A DNA stretch of 64,000 nucleotides, from assembly GCA_009711785.1 (NCBI GenBank), contig VENA01000058.1, positions 1 to 64,000 of the forward strand. The letters run 5' to 3'. A program made the translations under genes and the position numbers. The stretch comes from Bacillota bacterium. GTDB taxonomy: Bacteria; Bacillota; Clostridia; Tissierellales; MES13. Of this stretch, positions 18,631 through 28,845 are shown piece after piece (the first letter of the stretch is position 1; the number at the start of each line of letters is the position of its first letter). Under the pieces are notes generated by a model. That model saw nothing but the letters and a program-made list of their open reading frames with translations, did not search any database and was not told the DNA's origin.

Positions 18631-20241
18631 TTAACCCTTTAACAACCCAAAGGATTTTAACATTTTTGATATTTTTTTACCCGCTGGAATTAGTTTAAAG
18701 TCATTTTCTGTTACAGCCCCTGTAATAAGTAAAGATAAACCATAAGTTATACCTCCTAATAATACACTAATTATTGTAGTAATTTTACTAGTTAGATAAT
18801 AACTTAAATAATCATGGCTATATTTTACTATTATTGTCATTATGGAAACTGAAATAACAGGCTTAACAAAAATATTTATAAAACTAAAATGTGTTTTTGT
18901 ATGTCTTTTTACTTCAATTAAATTTAGTATAGAAGCAATAAGATATGCAACGATAGTACTTATTGCAGCTCCCTTTATACCTATTGAATCTATACCTGTT
19001 AGTATATATGTAAGGATAACTTTTATAAGTCCTCCTATAAATAAATTTCTAACTGGTATTAATGGTTTACCTAAACCTTGTAATATTGCAGTCAATGATT
19101 GTACTAACGTTAAAAATATTACACTAAAAGAAAGTATTTTTAAAATAGCCCCTGCACTTTCTTGAACCTCTAAAGGATTACTAAAGTATAATAATTTTAT
19201 TATAGGTGTTGCTAGAGTATATAAACCTAATGCTGCAGGTAAACCTATAAGTAATGTTACCCTAACCCCTGATTTTGTAATACTTTTTATTTGAGAATAA
19301 TTTTTTTTAGCTGAACTAGCAGATACTGCAGGTACTAGACTCATAGCAAGTGCTACAGAAAAAACCTGTGGAAAATTAATTAATGTCTGAGCAAATCCAC
19401 TTAATTGCCCATATAAACTTGTCGCCTCTGCTTCACTAAGACCTATTGTTTGAAGCCTTCTTATAACTATCATAACATCAATTGTATTTAATAAAGGCAC
19501 AACAGATGCCCCTATAGTAATAGGAATAGCTATAGATAAAATTTTTCTTATTATATTAGATGTTTTCTCTTTTTTATAATAGGCTGAACTATCAAGTTCA
19601 GCTCTTATAAACTTTCTCTTTTTAAAGTATATCACAATCATTGTAAAAGTTCCTATTACAGCTCCTACAGAAGCTCCAAAAGATGCTCCCCCTGCCGCCA
19701 TAGGTAGCCCTTTTTTTAGTAATATAATAGTTAAACTAAGCCCAGATACAACTCTAAAAAGCTGTTCTAACACCTGAGATATAGCCGTTGGTACCATTGT
19801 ATGCCGGCCTTGAAAATATCCTCTAAAAGCAGACATTATAGGAACAAATAATAATGCTGGAGTTAAAGCGATCATAGAATAATAGGCATTGGTACTTCCT
19901 ATCTTTTCAACTATAAAACTAGCATTAAAAAATACTATTAAAGAAGTTAATATACCTCCTAATATTAACCCTAAAAATGATACCTGAAAAACCTTTTGAG
20001 CTCCTTTATAATCCCCTAAAGCTCTTTTTTCCGATACTAATTTTGCTATAGCTATAGGTATCCCTGAAGTAGATATAGCAAACATTAAATTATACAAAGG
20101 ATATGAGGCTTGATAATACCCCATACCTTCATCTCCAATTATATTACCTAAAGGGATCCTATAAAAGGCACCTAGTATCTTTACGCATATCCCTGCTATG
20201 CCTAATATCGCAGCTCCCTTTAAAAAATTATTTCTACTCAT
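18631..20241 (-). CDS. SpoVB/MurJ-type polysaccharide flippase, copy 1
   Basis: Membrane protein of 536 residues, same family as the downstream gene. Shared landmarks are the N terminus (SRNNFLKGAAILGIAGICVK), AFRGYFQGRHTMVPTAISQV and LTAILQGLGKPLIPVRN. The frame extends to 20277, but AGGAGG immediately precedes ATG 20241 and the protein then starts MSRNNFLKG like its sister. B. subtilis has a single gene (yabM) at this place, so a local tandem duplication is likely. Which copy has sporulation duties cannot be told from the sequence. Confidence 0.9.
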   Translation of the reverse strand: MSRNNFLKGAAILGIAGICVKILGAFYRIPLGNIIGDEGMGYYQASYPLYNLMFAISTSGIPIAIAKLVSEKRALGDYKGAQKVFQVSFLGLILGGILTSLIVFFNASFIVEKIGSTNAYYSMIALTPALLFVPIMSAFRGYFQGRHTMVPTAISQVLEQLFRVVSGLSLTIILLKKGLPMAAGGASFGASVGAVIGTFTMIVIYFKKRKFIRAELDSSAYYKKEKTSNIIRKILSIAIPITIGASVVPLLNTIDVMIVIRRLQTIGLSEAEATSLYGQLSGFAQTLINFPQVFSVALAMSLVPAVSASSAKKNYSQIKSITKSGVRVTLLIGLPAALGLYTLATPIIKLLYFSNPLEVQESAGAILKILSFSVIFLTLVQSLTAILQGLGKPLIPVRNLFIGGLIKVILTYILTGIDSIGIKGAAISTIVAYLIASILNLIEVKRHTKTHFSFINIFVKPVISVSIMTIIVKYSHDYLSYYLTSKITTIISVLLGGITYGLSLLITGAVTENDFKLIPAGKKISKMLKSFGLLKG

Positions 20242-20350
20242 ATATATCCTCCTAGGATAAGTTTTCAAATTAATCAATACTCACATTATATCAAAAACAT
20301 ACCCTATAATAAATACTATTTCAAATGTTTGTTGTTAAATTTAACCATAA

Positions 20351-20378
20351 ATAAAAAGCCCTCATGGGGGCTTTTTAA
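20351..20378 (-). terminator. spoVT terminator
   Basis: Stem AAAAAGCCC/GGGCTTTTT at 20353-20376. Confidence 0.88.
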
Positions 20379-20387
20379 GACTTTACT

Positions 20388-20939
20388 TTAATGTTGCATC
20401 TGTTTAGATAAAAATCCTGCTGTAGTTTCTGATAATTTAGTTTCTAATTCATCCATCTTAACATCGGATTCTTTAGATATTAATATTACAGCCCCTATAG
20501 GGTCTCCCTGGGTTACAATAGGTGCTATTACTTCACTTGTATAGGCATCTGGGTTTAATTCATCAGAAACAACTCTGATAGGTTTGCTATTGCCAGAAGC
20601 TAAATAGGTTTCTTTGCTTTCCATTATTTTTTCAAGCTCTGGACTAACTCTTTTTTCTAGATAATCCTTTTTTGAACCACCAGATACAGCAACAACACTA
20701 TCTCTATCACTTATAACACAAATATGTCCAGTAGTTTCGTTTAATGATTCTGCAAACTCATTAGCAAATTCACTTAATTCTCCTATCGGTGAATATTTCT
20801 TAAGTATAACTTCGCCTTCTCTATCTGTAAATATCTCTAATGGATCACCTTCTCTTATCCTAAGGGTTCTTCTTATTTCCTTTGGTATTACTACTCTTCC
20901 TAGATCATCAATTCTTCTAACTATTCCAGTAGCTTTCAC
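20388..20939 (-). CDS. spoVT: stage V sporulation transcription regulator SpoVT
   Basis: Forespore regulator of 183 residues that modulates SigG genes. The N-terminal AbrB-type DNA-binding domain reads KATGIVRRIDDLGRVVIPK and RTLRIREGDPLEIF; the C-terminal GAF-like domain spans about 60-178. Start GTG at 20939 after AGGGAGGG. It lies between prsA and the flippase pair. A weak SigG-like site lies 47-76 bases upstream. Confidence 0.96.
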   Translation of the reverse strand: MKATGIVRRIDDLGRVVIPKEIRRTLRIREGDPLEIFTDREGEVILKKYSPIGELSEFANEFAESLNETTGHICVISDRDSVVAVSGGSKKDYLEKRVSPELEKIMESKETYLASGNSKPIRVVSDELNPDAYTSEVIAPIVTQGDPIGAVILISKESDVKMDELETKLSETTAGFLSKQMQH

Positions 20940-20985
20940 TTTGTTCCCTCCCTATCAAATATTAAAAAATAAATCATTGTGTAAT

Positions 20986-21015
20986 TATTATTTTACTATT
21001 GTGATTATTTTATGC
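20986..21015 (-). promoter_or_regulatory. possible SigG-type promoter of spoVT
   Basis: Minus-strand GCATA (21011-21015), 18-base spacer, AATAATA (20986-20992), similar to the SigG pattern GNATR-N17/18-CATNNTA except for the first base of the -10. The region is AT-rich, so chance matching is a real risk. Confidence 0.3.
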
Positions 21016-21051
21016 ATTGATGGTAAAAAGTAATATTTTTTTTTAAAAAAA

Positions 21052-21077
21052 AGAAAACCGTGGATATCTCCACGGTT
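21052..21077 (-). terminator. prsA terminator overlapping the stop codon
   Basis: Stem AACCGTGGA/TCCACGGTT at 21056-21077; the TAA stop of prsA at 21076-21078 is in its 5' arm. A T-rich run follows. Confidence 0.85.
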
Positions 21078-22071
21078 ATTCTTCCTTATTATCTTCTTTT
21101 TTATTCTCTGTTTTATTTTCTTCAGACTTATCTTTAGATTCTTTATTTAAATCTATTAATTTTTCAACTTCAGCTTCTTCTCTATATTTCTTTACATTTT
21201 CAGTAAATTTGTTATTTTTTAAATCATCTTTAACTTCCTCTTTATTATCTTCTAAAGAAACTTTTTTATCTTCAACCTTTATAATATGATAACCATATTG
21301 TGTCTTAACTGGGTCACTTACTTCCCCTTCTTTAAGACTAAAAGCAGTCTCTTCAAATTCAGGAAGCATTCTTCCTTTAGTAAAATAACCTAAATCTCCT
21401 CCGTTAGGTGCAGAAGGTCCTGTTGATTTTTCTTTTGCAAGTTCAATAAAATCTTCTCCATTATCTAACTTACCTTTAATTTCTTTAGCTTCCTTTTCAG
21501 TTTTAACTAATATATGTCTTGCTTTAACTTTATCAAACTTATCTCTAGTTCTCATATAGTATTCCTTAGCTTCATTATCAGATATTTCTATTGACTCATC
21601 CATTAGCTTAGAAATTACCATACCCTTTTTATAAATACTTTTAAAATACTCTTCTTTAATTCCTAATTTCTCTAAATAGTCATTGAAATTTTTTATATCT
21701 TCTTCACTACCTTTAAGCTTTTCAATTTCTTTATTTAGCTCTTCTTCGGTAACTTCAATACCTTTTTCTTCTGCCTTTTGAATTAATATCTCTTGTGTTA
21801 TAAGCTCTTCTAAAGCCATTTCTCTAAGTTGGTCTTCATAAGTTTTACCTCCACCTGCGTCTGTATCCCACATATCTGGAGCTATGTTCTGTGTCATTTC
21901 TGCACTTTTCTTTTGATAACTTACATAATCCTCTAATTCTGTTTTTGATATTATCTCTCCATTAACCTTTGCCACAGCATTTTCAGCTTTCTCATTATTA
22001 CATCCTGTCAAAGCAGTTGTTGCTATTAACAAAAAGGCCATAGAAAGTAATAGAAACCTTTTTAATCTCAT
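21076..22071 (-). CDS. prsA: PrsA/SurA-type peptidylprolyl isomerase lipoprotein
   Basis: Extracytoplasmic foldase of 331 residues. A lipoprotein signal ends in the lipobox LTGC. A SurA-N-like helical region follows (about 60-180), then a parvulin domain with KARHILVKTEKEAKEI, GGDLGYFTKGRMLPEFEETA and KTQYGYHIIKVED, and a Lys/Glu-rich tail. I take ATG 22071, 9 bases after AGAGAGG; the ATG at 22080 abuts that site. It lies between mfd and spoVT, as in many Clostridia. Confidence 0.9.
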   Translation of the reverse strand: MRLKRFLLLSMAFLLIATTALTGCNNEKAENAVAKVNGEIISKTELEDYVSYQKKSAEMTQNIAPDMWDTDAGGGKTYEDQLREMALEELITQEILIQKAEEKGIEVTEEELNKEIEKLKGSEEDIKNFNDYLEKLGIKEEYFKSIYKKGMVISKLMDESIEISDNEAKEYYMRTRDKFDKVKARHILVKTEKEAKEIKGKLDNGEDFIELAKEKSTGPSAPNGGDLGYFTKGRMLPEFEETAFSLKEGEVSDPVKTQYGYHIIKVEDKKVSLEDNKEEVKDDLKNNKFTENVKKYREEAEVEKLIDLNKESKDKSEENKTENKKEDNKEE

Positions 22072-22130
22072 TAATTTCATCCTCTCTCTATATACTTTAC
22101 CTTCTAACTTCCATTACATTATATATTAAT

Positions 22131-25100
22131 TTATTTTTTATTAAAATAGCTTATTTTTTTAACTACATCCTCTACTTCAGATAATATGCCGTTTTGAGTA
22201 CTTTTATTAAGTTTATATTTCAAAATAGGTTTATTAGATAAATCAAAAGTCATTCGCCTTCTATATCGACGATTTAATTCATCTATAAGCTCTGGTGTTA
22301 TTCCTATTGCGTCCTCTAATTGAATACTAATAAATTTATCGTTTTGCGTTAAAGAAATAATTTTATGTTTTTTACATATTGATTTAACCTTAGATATTCT
22401 TAAAAGATTATTAACTTCCTTAGGTATATCTCCAAATCTATCAATAAGTTCTTCAACAACATCAGAATATTCTTCATCATTCTCTATAGTAGATATCTTT
22501 TTATACATCTCTACTTTAAGTTCTTCATTTGATATATATGATTTAGGAATAAAACCATCTACATTTAATTCTATTGTAGTATCAACTTCTATTTCTTCTT
22601 TATCTCCCTTAAGCTTTTTAACTGTTTCTTCTAAATACTTAACATATAAGTCATAACCAATTGAAGCCATATGACCATGTTGTTCAGCCCCTAATAAATT
22701 TCCTGCTCCCCTAATTTCTAAATCTCTCATGGCAATTTTAAATCCTGATCCAAATTCAGTAAATTCCTTAATAGCCTTTAATCTTTTTTCTGCTACCTCT
22801 TTTAAAACCTTATCCTTTTCATACATAAAATATGAAAAAGCTATTCTATTAGACCTACCTACTCTTCCTCTTAGCTGATAAAGTTGTGATAATCCCATTT
22901 TATCAGAGTCATATATTATCATAGTATTAACATTAGGAATATCTAACCCCGTCTCAATTATTGTAGTACATACTAAACAATCATATTCTTTATTTAAAAA
23001 GTCTATCATTACTTTTTCAAGTTCTCTCTCACTCATTTGACCGTGACCTACTGCTATTTTAGCCTCAGGAATTAGTTTTTTAAGCTTACTTGCCATTTTC
23101 TTAATTCCTCTTACCCTATTAAAAACAAAGTAAATTTGGCCGTTTCTTTTTAATTCCTTTACTAAAGCATCCCTAACTAATTGTTCATTATATTCTAAAA
23201 CATAGGTTTGTATAGGATATCTTTCTTCAGGAGGCTGTTCAATAACACTCATATCCCTTACACCAAGTAGTGACATATGTAGTGTTCTAGGAATTGGTGT
23301 TGCGGTAAGAGTTAAAACATCAATAGATTCTTTTAATTCCTTTAAAGTCTCCTTATGTTTTACACCAAATCTTTGTTCCTCATCCACAATTAACAGACCT
23401 AAATTCTTAAATTTTACATCCTTTGATAATAATCTATGGGTTCCTACCACAATATCTAAATTCCCACTTCTTAAATTTCCTATTATTCTTTTCTGCTGCC
23501 CTGGGGTTCTAAACCTACTTAACATTTCCCCTTTTATAGGAAATTCGCTAAATCTATCCATAATGGTATTAAAATGTTGTTGTGCAAGTATAGTTGTAGG
23601 TACTAATATAGCTACTTGTTTACCATCCATTACTGCTTTAAAAGCAGCTCTTAAAGCAACTTCTGTTTTCCCATAACCTACATCTCCACATAACAATCTA
23701 TCCATAGGTCTTGGTTTTTCCATATCCCTTTTTATCTCATCAATACACTTTATTTGGTCTGGAGTCTCTTCATAGGGAAAAGAGTCTTCAAATTCCTTTT
23801 GCCATGGTTGATCTTTAGAAAAAGCATAGCCTTTAGCACTATGTCTTTTTGCATATAATTTTAAAAGATCTTTAGCCATATCTTCTATAGCCTTTTTAAC
23901 TTTACGTTTTGTTTTATTCCATTCGCCACTTCCTAATTTATTAACCTTAGGCTTTATAGTATCTTTCCCTATATACTTTTGTATTAAATCCATTTGATCT
24001 ACCGGAATATAAAGCATATCCCGTCCTGAATATTTTACACTCAAATAATCCTTTTTTACATCCTGAACCTTAAGTTTTTCTATGCCCACATACTTTCCTA
24101 TACCATGGTTTTCATGTACTACATAATCTCCTACCTTTAAATCAGAAAAGGAGTTTATCTTTTTACTATCTTTCCTTGCCTTTCTTTGTCTTTTTTTCTT
24201 ATAGGTCCCAAATATCTCTTTATCACTTATAATTGCAAATTTAATATTTGGGTATTCAAAGCCCTTACTTATAGTTCCAGAAGTAACGACAACTTGACTT
24301 GATTTTATGTCTCTATCCTTATCTAAAACAAAACTTGCATCTATTTTTCTATCCATTAAACTTTTAACTAATCTTTTTCCTCTATCTTCAGTTCCTGAAA
24401 GTATTATTACTTTATAGCCTTTATATTTAAGGTCATCTAACTCCTTTTTAAGTAAATCTATTTTATTATGAAAACCCTGCATACTTTTCGTAACCATATT
24501 TATAATAGCCTTAGGTTTAAATAAAGGACTATTTTTCAAAAGAGCCGATGTTGTAATACACATTTTTTCTTTCATTTCATGGGTTATATCTTCATATGAA
24601 AAATTTATATCTTGTTGTTTATTTAAAACTTCCCCACTTTCAAAAAGATCTGTATACTTTATTAAAAAATCTTTATTTATTTCTTCTATACTTTCACTAA
24701 TTCTTTTTGGCTCATCTATAATTACTACTGCATCATCATTTAAATATTTTAAAACACTTGTAAATTTATCCGGTAAATAGGGTATTAATGCAGTATCATT
24801 TTCAAGATTTAAATTTTCATCTATTCTTTCTATATAAAATTCAAATTTATCCTTAAGCTTTCGAGCTATTTCTTCCTCTTTATTATCATTAAGTTTCTTA
24901 ACTGTTTTCTCTAAATCATTTTTTATATTATTTATTAATATATCTTTATCATCTTCTTCAATAAGAACTTCTTTTACAGGTGAAATATTCACCTTAGTTA
25001 AATTTTTAATAGACCTTTGATTTGTTATATCAAAACTTCTTATGGAATCAATTTCATTGTCAAATAATTCTATTCTAAAGGGATGTTCACTCATTACAGG

Positions 25101-25655
25101 GAATATATCAATTATTCCACCCCTTATACTAAATTGACCCTTACCCTCTATCATATCTACTCTTTCATATCCTTGAATTATAAAAGAGTTTGTCATTTTA
25201 TCTAGATCTATATCTTCCCCAAATTCAATATTCATAGTATATTTTTTATAAACATTCTTATTAATAACTTTATTTATTATAGCTTCTATAGAAGAAACTA
25301 TTATAACAGTTTCTTCTTTTGTTAATCTATCAATTACTTTAATCCTTTGATTTGTTATTTCATGACTATAGGCATCTACATCATAAAAAACTAACTGTCT
25401 TGCAGGATATAACTCAACATTCTCCCTAGAAAATAGTTTTATATCCTCAATAATTTTTTTAGCCCTTAGCTCATCATGGGTTATTAATAAGATTTGTTTA
25501 TTTAAATGATTGTTTATCCCTGATACAATATGGGCAATACTTTCTTCTGATAATCCATGAATTGATAAGGGGGATACTTTTTTTTCTATATCGTTTATTA
25601 TTTTTTTATAGGGTTTAAGATCTTTTAAATTATCTAAAAACATATTATTAGACAA
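22131..25655 (-). CDS. mfd: transcription-repair coupling factor
   Basis: DNA translocase that removes RNA polymerase stalled at lesions and recruits UvrAB. In order: UvrB-homology region (about 10-340), RNA polymerase interaction domain (GDYVVHENHGIGKYVGIEKL), RecG-like motor with Walker A LLCGDVGYGKTEVALRAA and DEEQ box LIVDEEQRFGVKHKE, helicase motif VI QLRGRVGRSN, and the C-terminal regulatory domain. About 1174 residues. The frame opens with TTG 25664 right against AAGGAG, so TTG 25655, 9 bases downstream of that site, is a better start. Confidence 0.96.
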   Translation of the reverse strand: MSNNMFLDNLKDLKPYKKIINDIEKKVSPLSIHGLSEESIAHIVSGINNHLNKQILLITHDELRAKKIIEDIKLFSRENVELYPARQLVFYDVDAYSHEITNQRIKVIDRLTKEETVIIVSSIEAIINKVINKNVYKKYTMNIEFGEDIDLDKMTNSFIIQGYERVDMIEGKGQFSIRGGIIDIFPVMSEHPFRIELFDNEIDSIRSFDITNQRSIKNLTKVNISPVKEVLIEEDDKDILINNIKNDLEKTVKKLNDNKEEEIARKLKDKFEFYIERIDENLNLENDTALIPYLPDKFTSVLKYLNDDAVVIIDEPKRISESIEEINKDFLIKYTDLFESGEVLNKQQDINFSYEDITHEMKEKMCITTSALLKNSPLFKPKAIINMVTKSMQGFHNKIDLLKKELDDLKYKGYKVIILSGTEDRGKRLVKSLMDRKIDASFVLDKDRDIKSSQVVVTSGTISKGFEYPNIKFAIISDKEIFGTYKKKRQRKARKDSKKINSFSDLKVGDYVVHENHGIGKYVGIEKLKVQDVKKDYLSVKYSGRDMLYIPVDQMDLIQKYIGKDTIKPKVNKLGSGEWNKTKRKVKKAIEDMAKDLLKLYAKRHSAKGYAFSKDQPWQKEFEDSFPYEETPDQIKCIDEIKRDMEKPRPMDRLLCGDVGYGKTEVALRAAFKAVMDGKQVAILVPTTILAQQHFNTIMDRFSEFPIKGEMLSRFRTPGQQKRIIGNLRSGNLDIVVGTHRLLSKDVKFKNLGLLIVDEEQRFGVKHKETLKELKESIDVLTLTATPIPRTLHMSLLGVRDMSVIEQPPEERYPIQTYVLEYNEQLVRDALVKELKRNGQIYFVFNRVRGIKKMASKLKKLIPEAKIAVGHGQMSERELEKVMIDFLNKEYDCLVCTTIIETGLDIPNVNTMIIYDSDKMGLSQLYQLRGRVGRSNRIAFSYFMYEKDKVLKEVAEKRLKAIKEFTEFGSGFKIAMRDLEIRGAGNLLGAEQHGHMASIGYDLYVKYLEETVKKLKGDKEEIEVDTTIELNVDGFIPKSYISNEELKVEMYKKISTIENDEEYSDVVEELIDRFGDIPKEVNNLLRISKVKSICKKHKIISLTQNDKFISIQLEDAIGITPELIDELNRRYRRRMTFDLSNKPILKYKLNKSTQNGILSEVEDVVKKISYFNKK

Positions 25656-25685
25656 TGAAATCAACTCCTTAATTAAACCATCATA

Positions 25686-25709
25686 AGCCCAGGTTTAAAA
25701 ACCTGGGCT
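25686..25709. terminator. strong hairpin between pth and mfd, without a U-run
   Basis: Eleven-base-pair stem AGCCCAGGTTT/AAACCTGGGCT. Neither strand has a proper T-run, so it may be a processing or stabilising hairpin rather than a terminator. Confidence 0.45.
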
Positions 25710-25721
25710 ATTATTATAAGT

Positions 25722-26279
25722 TTATCCATTATATAGATTCATAGCTTTTTCTATATCATTTTTAATTATTTCTTCAACTGCTTTTGCCGCATTTAATATA
25801 GTTTCATCTACAACTTCCCGTTCTTCTTTGTTAAATCCACTTAAAACATGACTGATAAGTCCATTCTCACCGGGTTTTCCTATACCTATTCTAACTCTTG
25901 GAAAATTATCATCCTTTAAATGATATATAACTGATTTCATACCATTATGACTTCCAGCACTTCCTTTTTTTCTTATTCTTAAAGAACCGGTACCTATGTC
26001 TATATCATCATATATTATTATTATATTCTCTATAGGAAGCTTGTAAAAACTATAAATATCTTTAACAGATTCTCCACTATTATTCATATATGTTTGTGGT
26101 TTTACTAATAAAACCTTCTTATTATCTATAAAAACCTCTCCACATACTGACTTATGTTTGATTTTACTTAATTTAACATTATGCCTTTCGGCTAGACAAT
26201 CTATAGTATTAAATCCCACATTATGCTTTGTATCAGTATATTTTTTACCAGGGTTTCCAAGTCCTATTACTGCAAACAA
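25722..26279 (-). CDS. pth: peptidyl-tRNA hydrolase
   Basis: Recycles peptidyl-tRNA released from ribosomes. Signatures FAVIGLGNPGKKYTDTKHN, the catalytic His in HNVGF, KPQTYMNNSGESV and DDIDIGTGSLRIRKKGSAGS are all present. The start is probably TTG 26279 (protein MFAVIGLGNPG, 185 residues), 9 bases after GAGGAG; the TTG at 26288 abuts that site. It keeps the prs-pth-mfd order of Firmicutes; the B. subtilis spoVC locus is the equivalent. Confidence 0.96.
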   Translation of the reverse strand: MFAVIGLGNPGKKYTDTKHNVGFNTIDCLAERHNVKLSKIKHKSVCGEVFIDNKKVLLVKPQTYMNNSGESVKDIYSFYKLPIENIIIIYDDIDIGTGSLRIRKKGSAGSHNGMKSVIYHLKDDNFPRVRIGIGKPGENGLISHVLSGFNKEEREVVDETILNAAKAVEEIIKNDIEKAMNLYNG

Positions 26280-26306
26280 ATAGCTCAACTCCTCGATTAA
26301 GTTATT

Positions 26307-27254
26307 TTAGTCAAATAACTTACTTACTGATTCATTTTCATATATTCTTTTTATAGCTTCTGCAAATAATGGAGCAACAGAAACTTGTTCAATCTTATCT
26401 ATTTTCTTTTCTTCATCTAGAGGTATAGTATCAGTAACTATTAATTTTTCTATTACTGAATTTTCTATTCTCTCAATAGCTGGTCCTGATAACACTGCAT
26501 GGGTACAACTTGCATAAACATTTAAAGCTCCAAAATCTTTTAATACTTCAGCAGCCTTTGTCATTGAACCTGCTGTGTCTATAATATCATCTACTATAAT
26601 AACATTTTTATCTTTTATATCTCCTATTACATTCATTACTTCTGAAACATTAGCCTTTGGTCTTCTTTTTTCAATTATTGCTATAGGAAGATCTAAAAGG
26701 TTTGCAAAATTTCTAGCCCTTCTTACTCCGCCGATATCTGGTGATACAATAACTGTTTCTTCAAGATCCATTTTTTCAAAATACTTAGCTAATATTGGAA
26801 CTCCTAATAAATGATCTACTGGAATATCAAAATAACCCTGAAGTTGAGCTGCGTGTAGATCCATACTTACAACTCTATCTGCTCCTGCACTTGTTAAGAT
26901 GTCTGCAACTAATTTTGATGTAATTGGGTCGCGGGCTTTAGTTTTTCTATCCTGTCTAGCGTATCCATAGTAAGGTATAACTGCATTTATTCTACCTGCA
27001 GATGCCCTTTTAAGTCCATCAATCATGATAAGTAATTCCATTAAATTCTCATTTACTGGAGGGCACGTTGGTTGTATAACAAATACATCTGCTCCCCTTA
27101 CAGTTTGATTAATATTTACAGAGATTTCACCGTCACTAAACCTATCTACTGTTCCATCACCTAAATTAAGGCCCACTTCCTTACATATTTTTTCAGCTAA
27201 TTTCTTGTTTGAATTACCTGAAAAAATCTTAATGTCTCTTTTCATGATATTCAT
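26307..27254 (-). CDS. prs: ribose-phosphate pyrophosphokinase
   Basis: Makes PRPP from ribose-5-phosphate and ATP for nucleotide, His, Trp and NAD synthesis. 315 residues, class I. Visible are the ATP-site segment [30 protein letters not shown] and the PRPP-binding motif [14 protein letters not shown]. Start ATG after AGGAGG. It lies between glmU and pth as in B. subtilis. PRPP made here serves hpt and nadC elsewhere in the window. Confidence 0.97.
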   Translation of the reverse strand: MNIMKRDIKIFSGNSNKKLAEKICKEVGLNLGDGTVDRFSDGEISVNINQTVRGADVFVIQPTCPPVNENLMELLIMIDGLKRASAGRINAVIPYYGYARQDRKTKARDPITSKLVADILTSAGADRVVSMDLHAAQLQGYFDIPVDHLLGVPILAKYFEKMDLEETVIVSPDIGGVRRARNFANLLDLPIAIIEKRRPKANVSEVMNVIGDIKDKNVIIVDDIIDTAGSMTKAAEVLKDFGALNVYASCTHAVLSGPAIERIENSVIEKLIVTDTIPLDEEKKIDKIEQVSVAPLFAEAIKRIYENESVSKLFD

Positions 27255-27273
27255 TAGTTATTCCTCCTAAAAG

Positions 27274-28647
27274 TTATTTATTATTTTTTTCAACCCATCC
27301 TTCTTTATTAACTTGTCTTGCTCTAGCTATAGATAGGTCTCCTTTATTTACTTCTTTAGTTATTGTACTTCCTGCAGCTATGTATCCTTTTTCATTTACA
27401 ACAACAGGGGCTACTAAGTTAGAATTACTACCTATGAATGCATCATCCTTTACTATTGTCTTATGCTTATTTTTTCCATCATAATTTACAAATACAACGC
27501 CACATCCAATATTTACGTTTTTGCCAACCTCAGCATCACCTATATATGCTAAATGTGAAGCCTTTGAATTATTCCCTATTATAGAATTTTTAATCTCAAC
27601 AAAATCTCCTATTTTAACATTTTTACCAACATGACTATTAGGTCTTAAATATGCATATGGTCCTACTTTTGTAAAGTCATCAATAAAACTTTCTATGACT
27701 GTTGATGATTTTAAATGTACTCCATTTTTTATAGTACTATTTTCTATTTTCGAATTACTATCTATTATACAATCTTCTCCTATTTTAGAATCACCCTTAA
27801 TAACTACCCCTGGATATATTATTGTATCTTTACCTATACTTACACTCTTTTCAATATAAGTATTTTCAGGATCTATAAAGGTAACTCCTTCCTTCATAAA
27901 TTTTATATTTATTCTATTTCTCATGACTTTTTCTGCCTGTGCTAACTGTACTCTAGAATTAACACCCATTATCTCTGTATTATCTTTAAGTTTATATCCG
28001 CCTACTTTTTCTTTATCACTATTTAAAATTTCTATCGCATCAGTTATATAATATTCATTTTGCACGTTATCATTATTTAGTCTATCTAAAATGTCTAAAA
28101 GATATTTACCTTCAAAACAATAAATTCCTGAATTTATTTCTTTTATCAGTCTTTGTTCCTTTGTTGCATCCTTTTGTTCTACTATCTTAGTTACATTTTC
28201 TAAATTATCTCTAATAATCCTACCATAACCTGTAGGATTTTCAAAATCAGCCGTTAATACAGTAGCTTTATATCCTCCGCTTTTATGGTGATTATAAAGA
28301 TTTGTTAACGTTTCACCTGTAATTAGTGGTGTATCTCCAGTTAAAACTATTACCTGATCATCTTCTTTAATATGATCTCGTGCCTGCATAACAGCATATC
28401 CTGTACCATAGGGCATATTATCCCCTATAGGTTGAGTTTCAAATTTTGTAGATTTATCTTCTATTGAGTTAATAACTTTATCTTTTCCGTGACCGACAAT
28501 AACTACATTTGATTCGCAATTAGAATTTTTAGCAGCATCTACAACATAATTAACCATAGATTTACCACATATTTTATGTACAACTTTCGGTAACTTTGAT
28601 TTCATTCTAGTTCCTTCACCTGCTGCTAATATAACAGAAATTAACAT
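27274..28647 (-). CDS. glmU: bifunctional UDP-GlcNAc pyrophosphorylase / GlcN-1-P acetyltransferase
   Basis: Makes UDP-GlcNAc for peptidoglycan. N-terminal uridylyltransferase domain with LAAGEGTRMKSKLPKVVH; C-terminal left-handed beta-helix of hexapeptide repeats (about 255-440) with acetyltransferase residues in YLRPNSHVGKNVKIGDFVE and NYDGKNKHKT. Start is ATG 28647 after GAGAGGTG, giving 457 residues; the frame runs ten codons further upstream without a ribosome site. Gene order spoVG-glmU-prs is conserved. Confidence 0.96.
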   Translation of the reverse strand: MLISVILAAGEGTRMKSKLPKVVHKICGKSMVNYVVDAAKNSNCESNVVIVGHGKDKVINSIEDKSTKFETQPIGDNMPYGTGYAVMQARDHIKEDDQVIVLTGDTPLITGETLTNLYNHHKSGGYKATVLTADFENPTGYGRIIRDNLENVTKIVEQKDATKEQRLIKEINSGIYCFEGKYLLDILDRLNNDNVQNEYYITDAIEILNSDKEKVGGYKLKDNTEIMGVNSRVQLAQAEKVMRNRINIKFMKEGVTFIDPENTYIEKSVSIGKDTIIYPGVVIKGDSKIGEDCIIDSNSKIENSTIKNGVHLKSSTVIESFIDDFTKVGPYAYLRPNSHVGKNVKIGDFVEIKNSIIGNNSKASHLAYIGDAEVGKNVNIGCGVVFVNYDGKNKHKTIVKDDAFIGSNSNLVAPVVVNEKGYIAAGSTITKEVNKGDLSIARARQVNKEGWVEKNNK

Positions 28648-28659
28648 AAAAACACCTCT

Positions 28660-28686
28660 CAATATTTTATCCTTCAATATTTTATC
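28660..28686. repeat. short tandem direct repeat in the glmU 5' region
   Basis: CAATATTTTATC occurs at 28660-28671 and again at 28675-28686, a 15-base period just upstream of the glmU ribosome site. Confidence 0.6.
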
Positions 28687-28804
28687 ATTAATAGTCGAAA
28701 TTTAAAAACCTTTATTTTAATTACCTAATATTACATTTTTAAATCTTACTAATTCTTAGTATTGACTCTATCATATATTTTAACTTAAAAAGATATTTTA
28801 AACA

Positions 28805-28832
28805 ATAAAAAAGGAGCTTAAGCCCCTTATTT
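28805..28832 (-). terminator. spoVG terminator
   Basis: Minus-strand stem AAGGGGCTT/AAGCTCCTT (one G-U pair, 28811-28828) followed by T's. Confidence 0.75.
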
Positions 28833-28845
28833 TTATTTAACCTAT

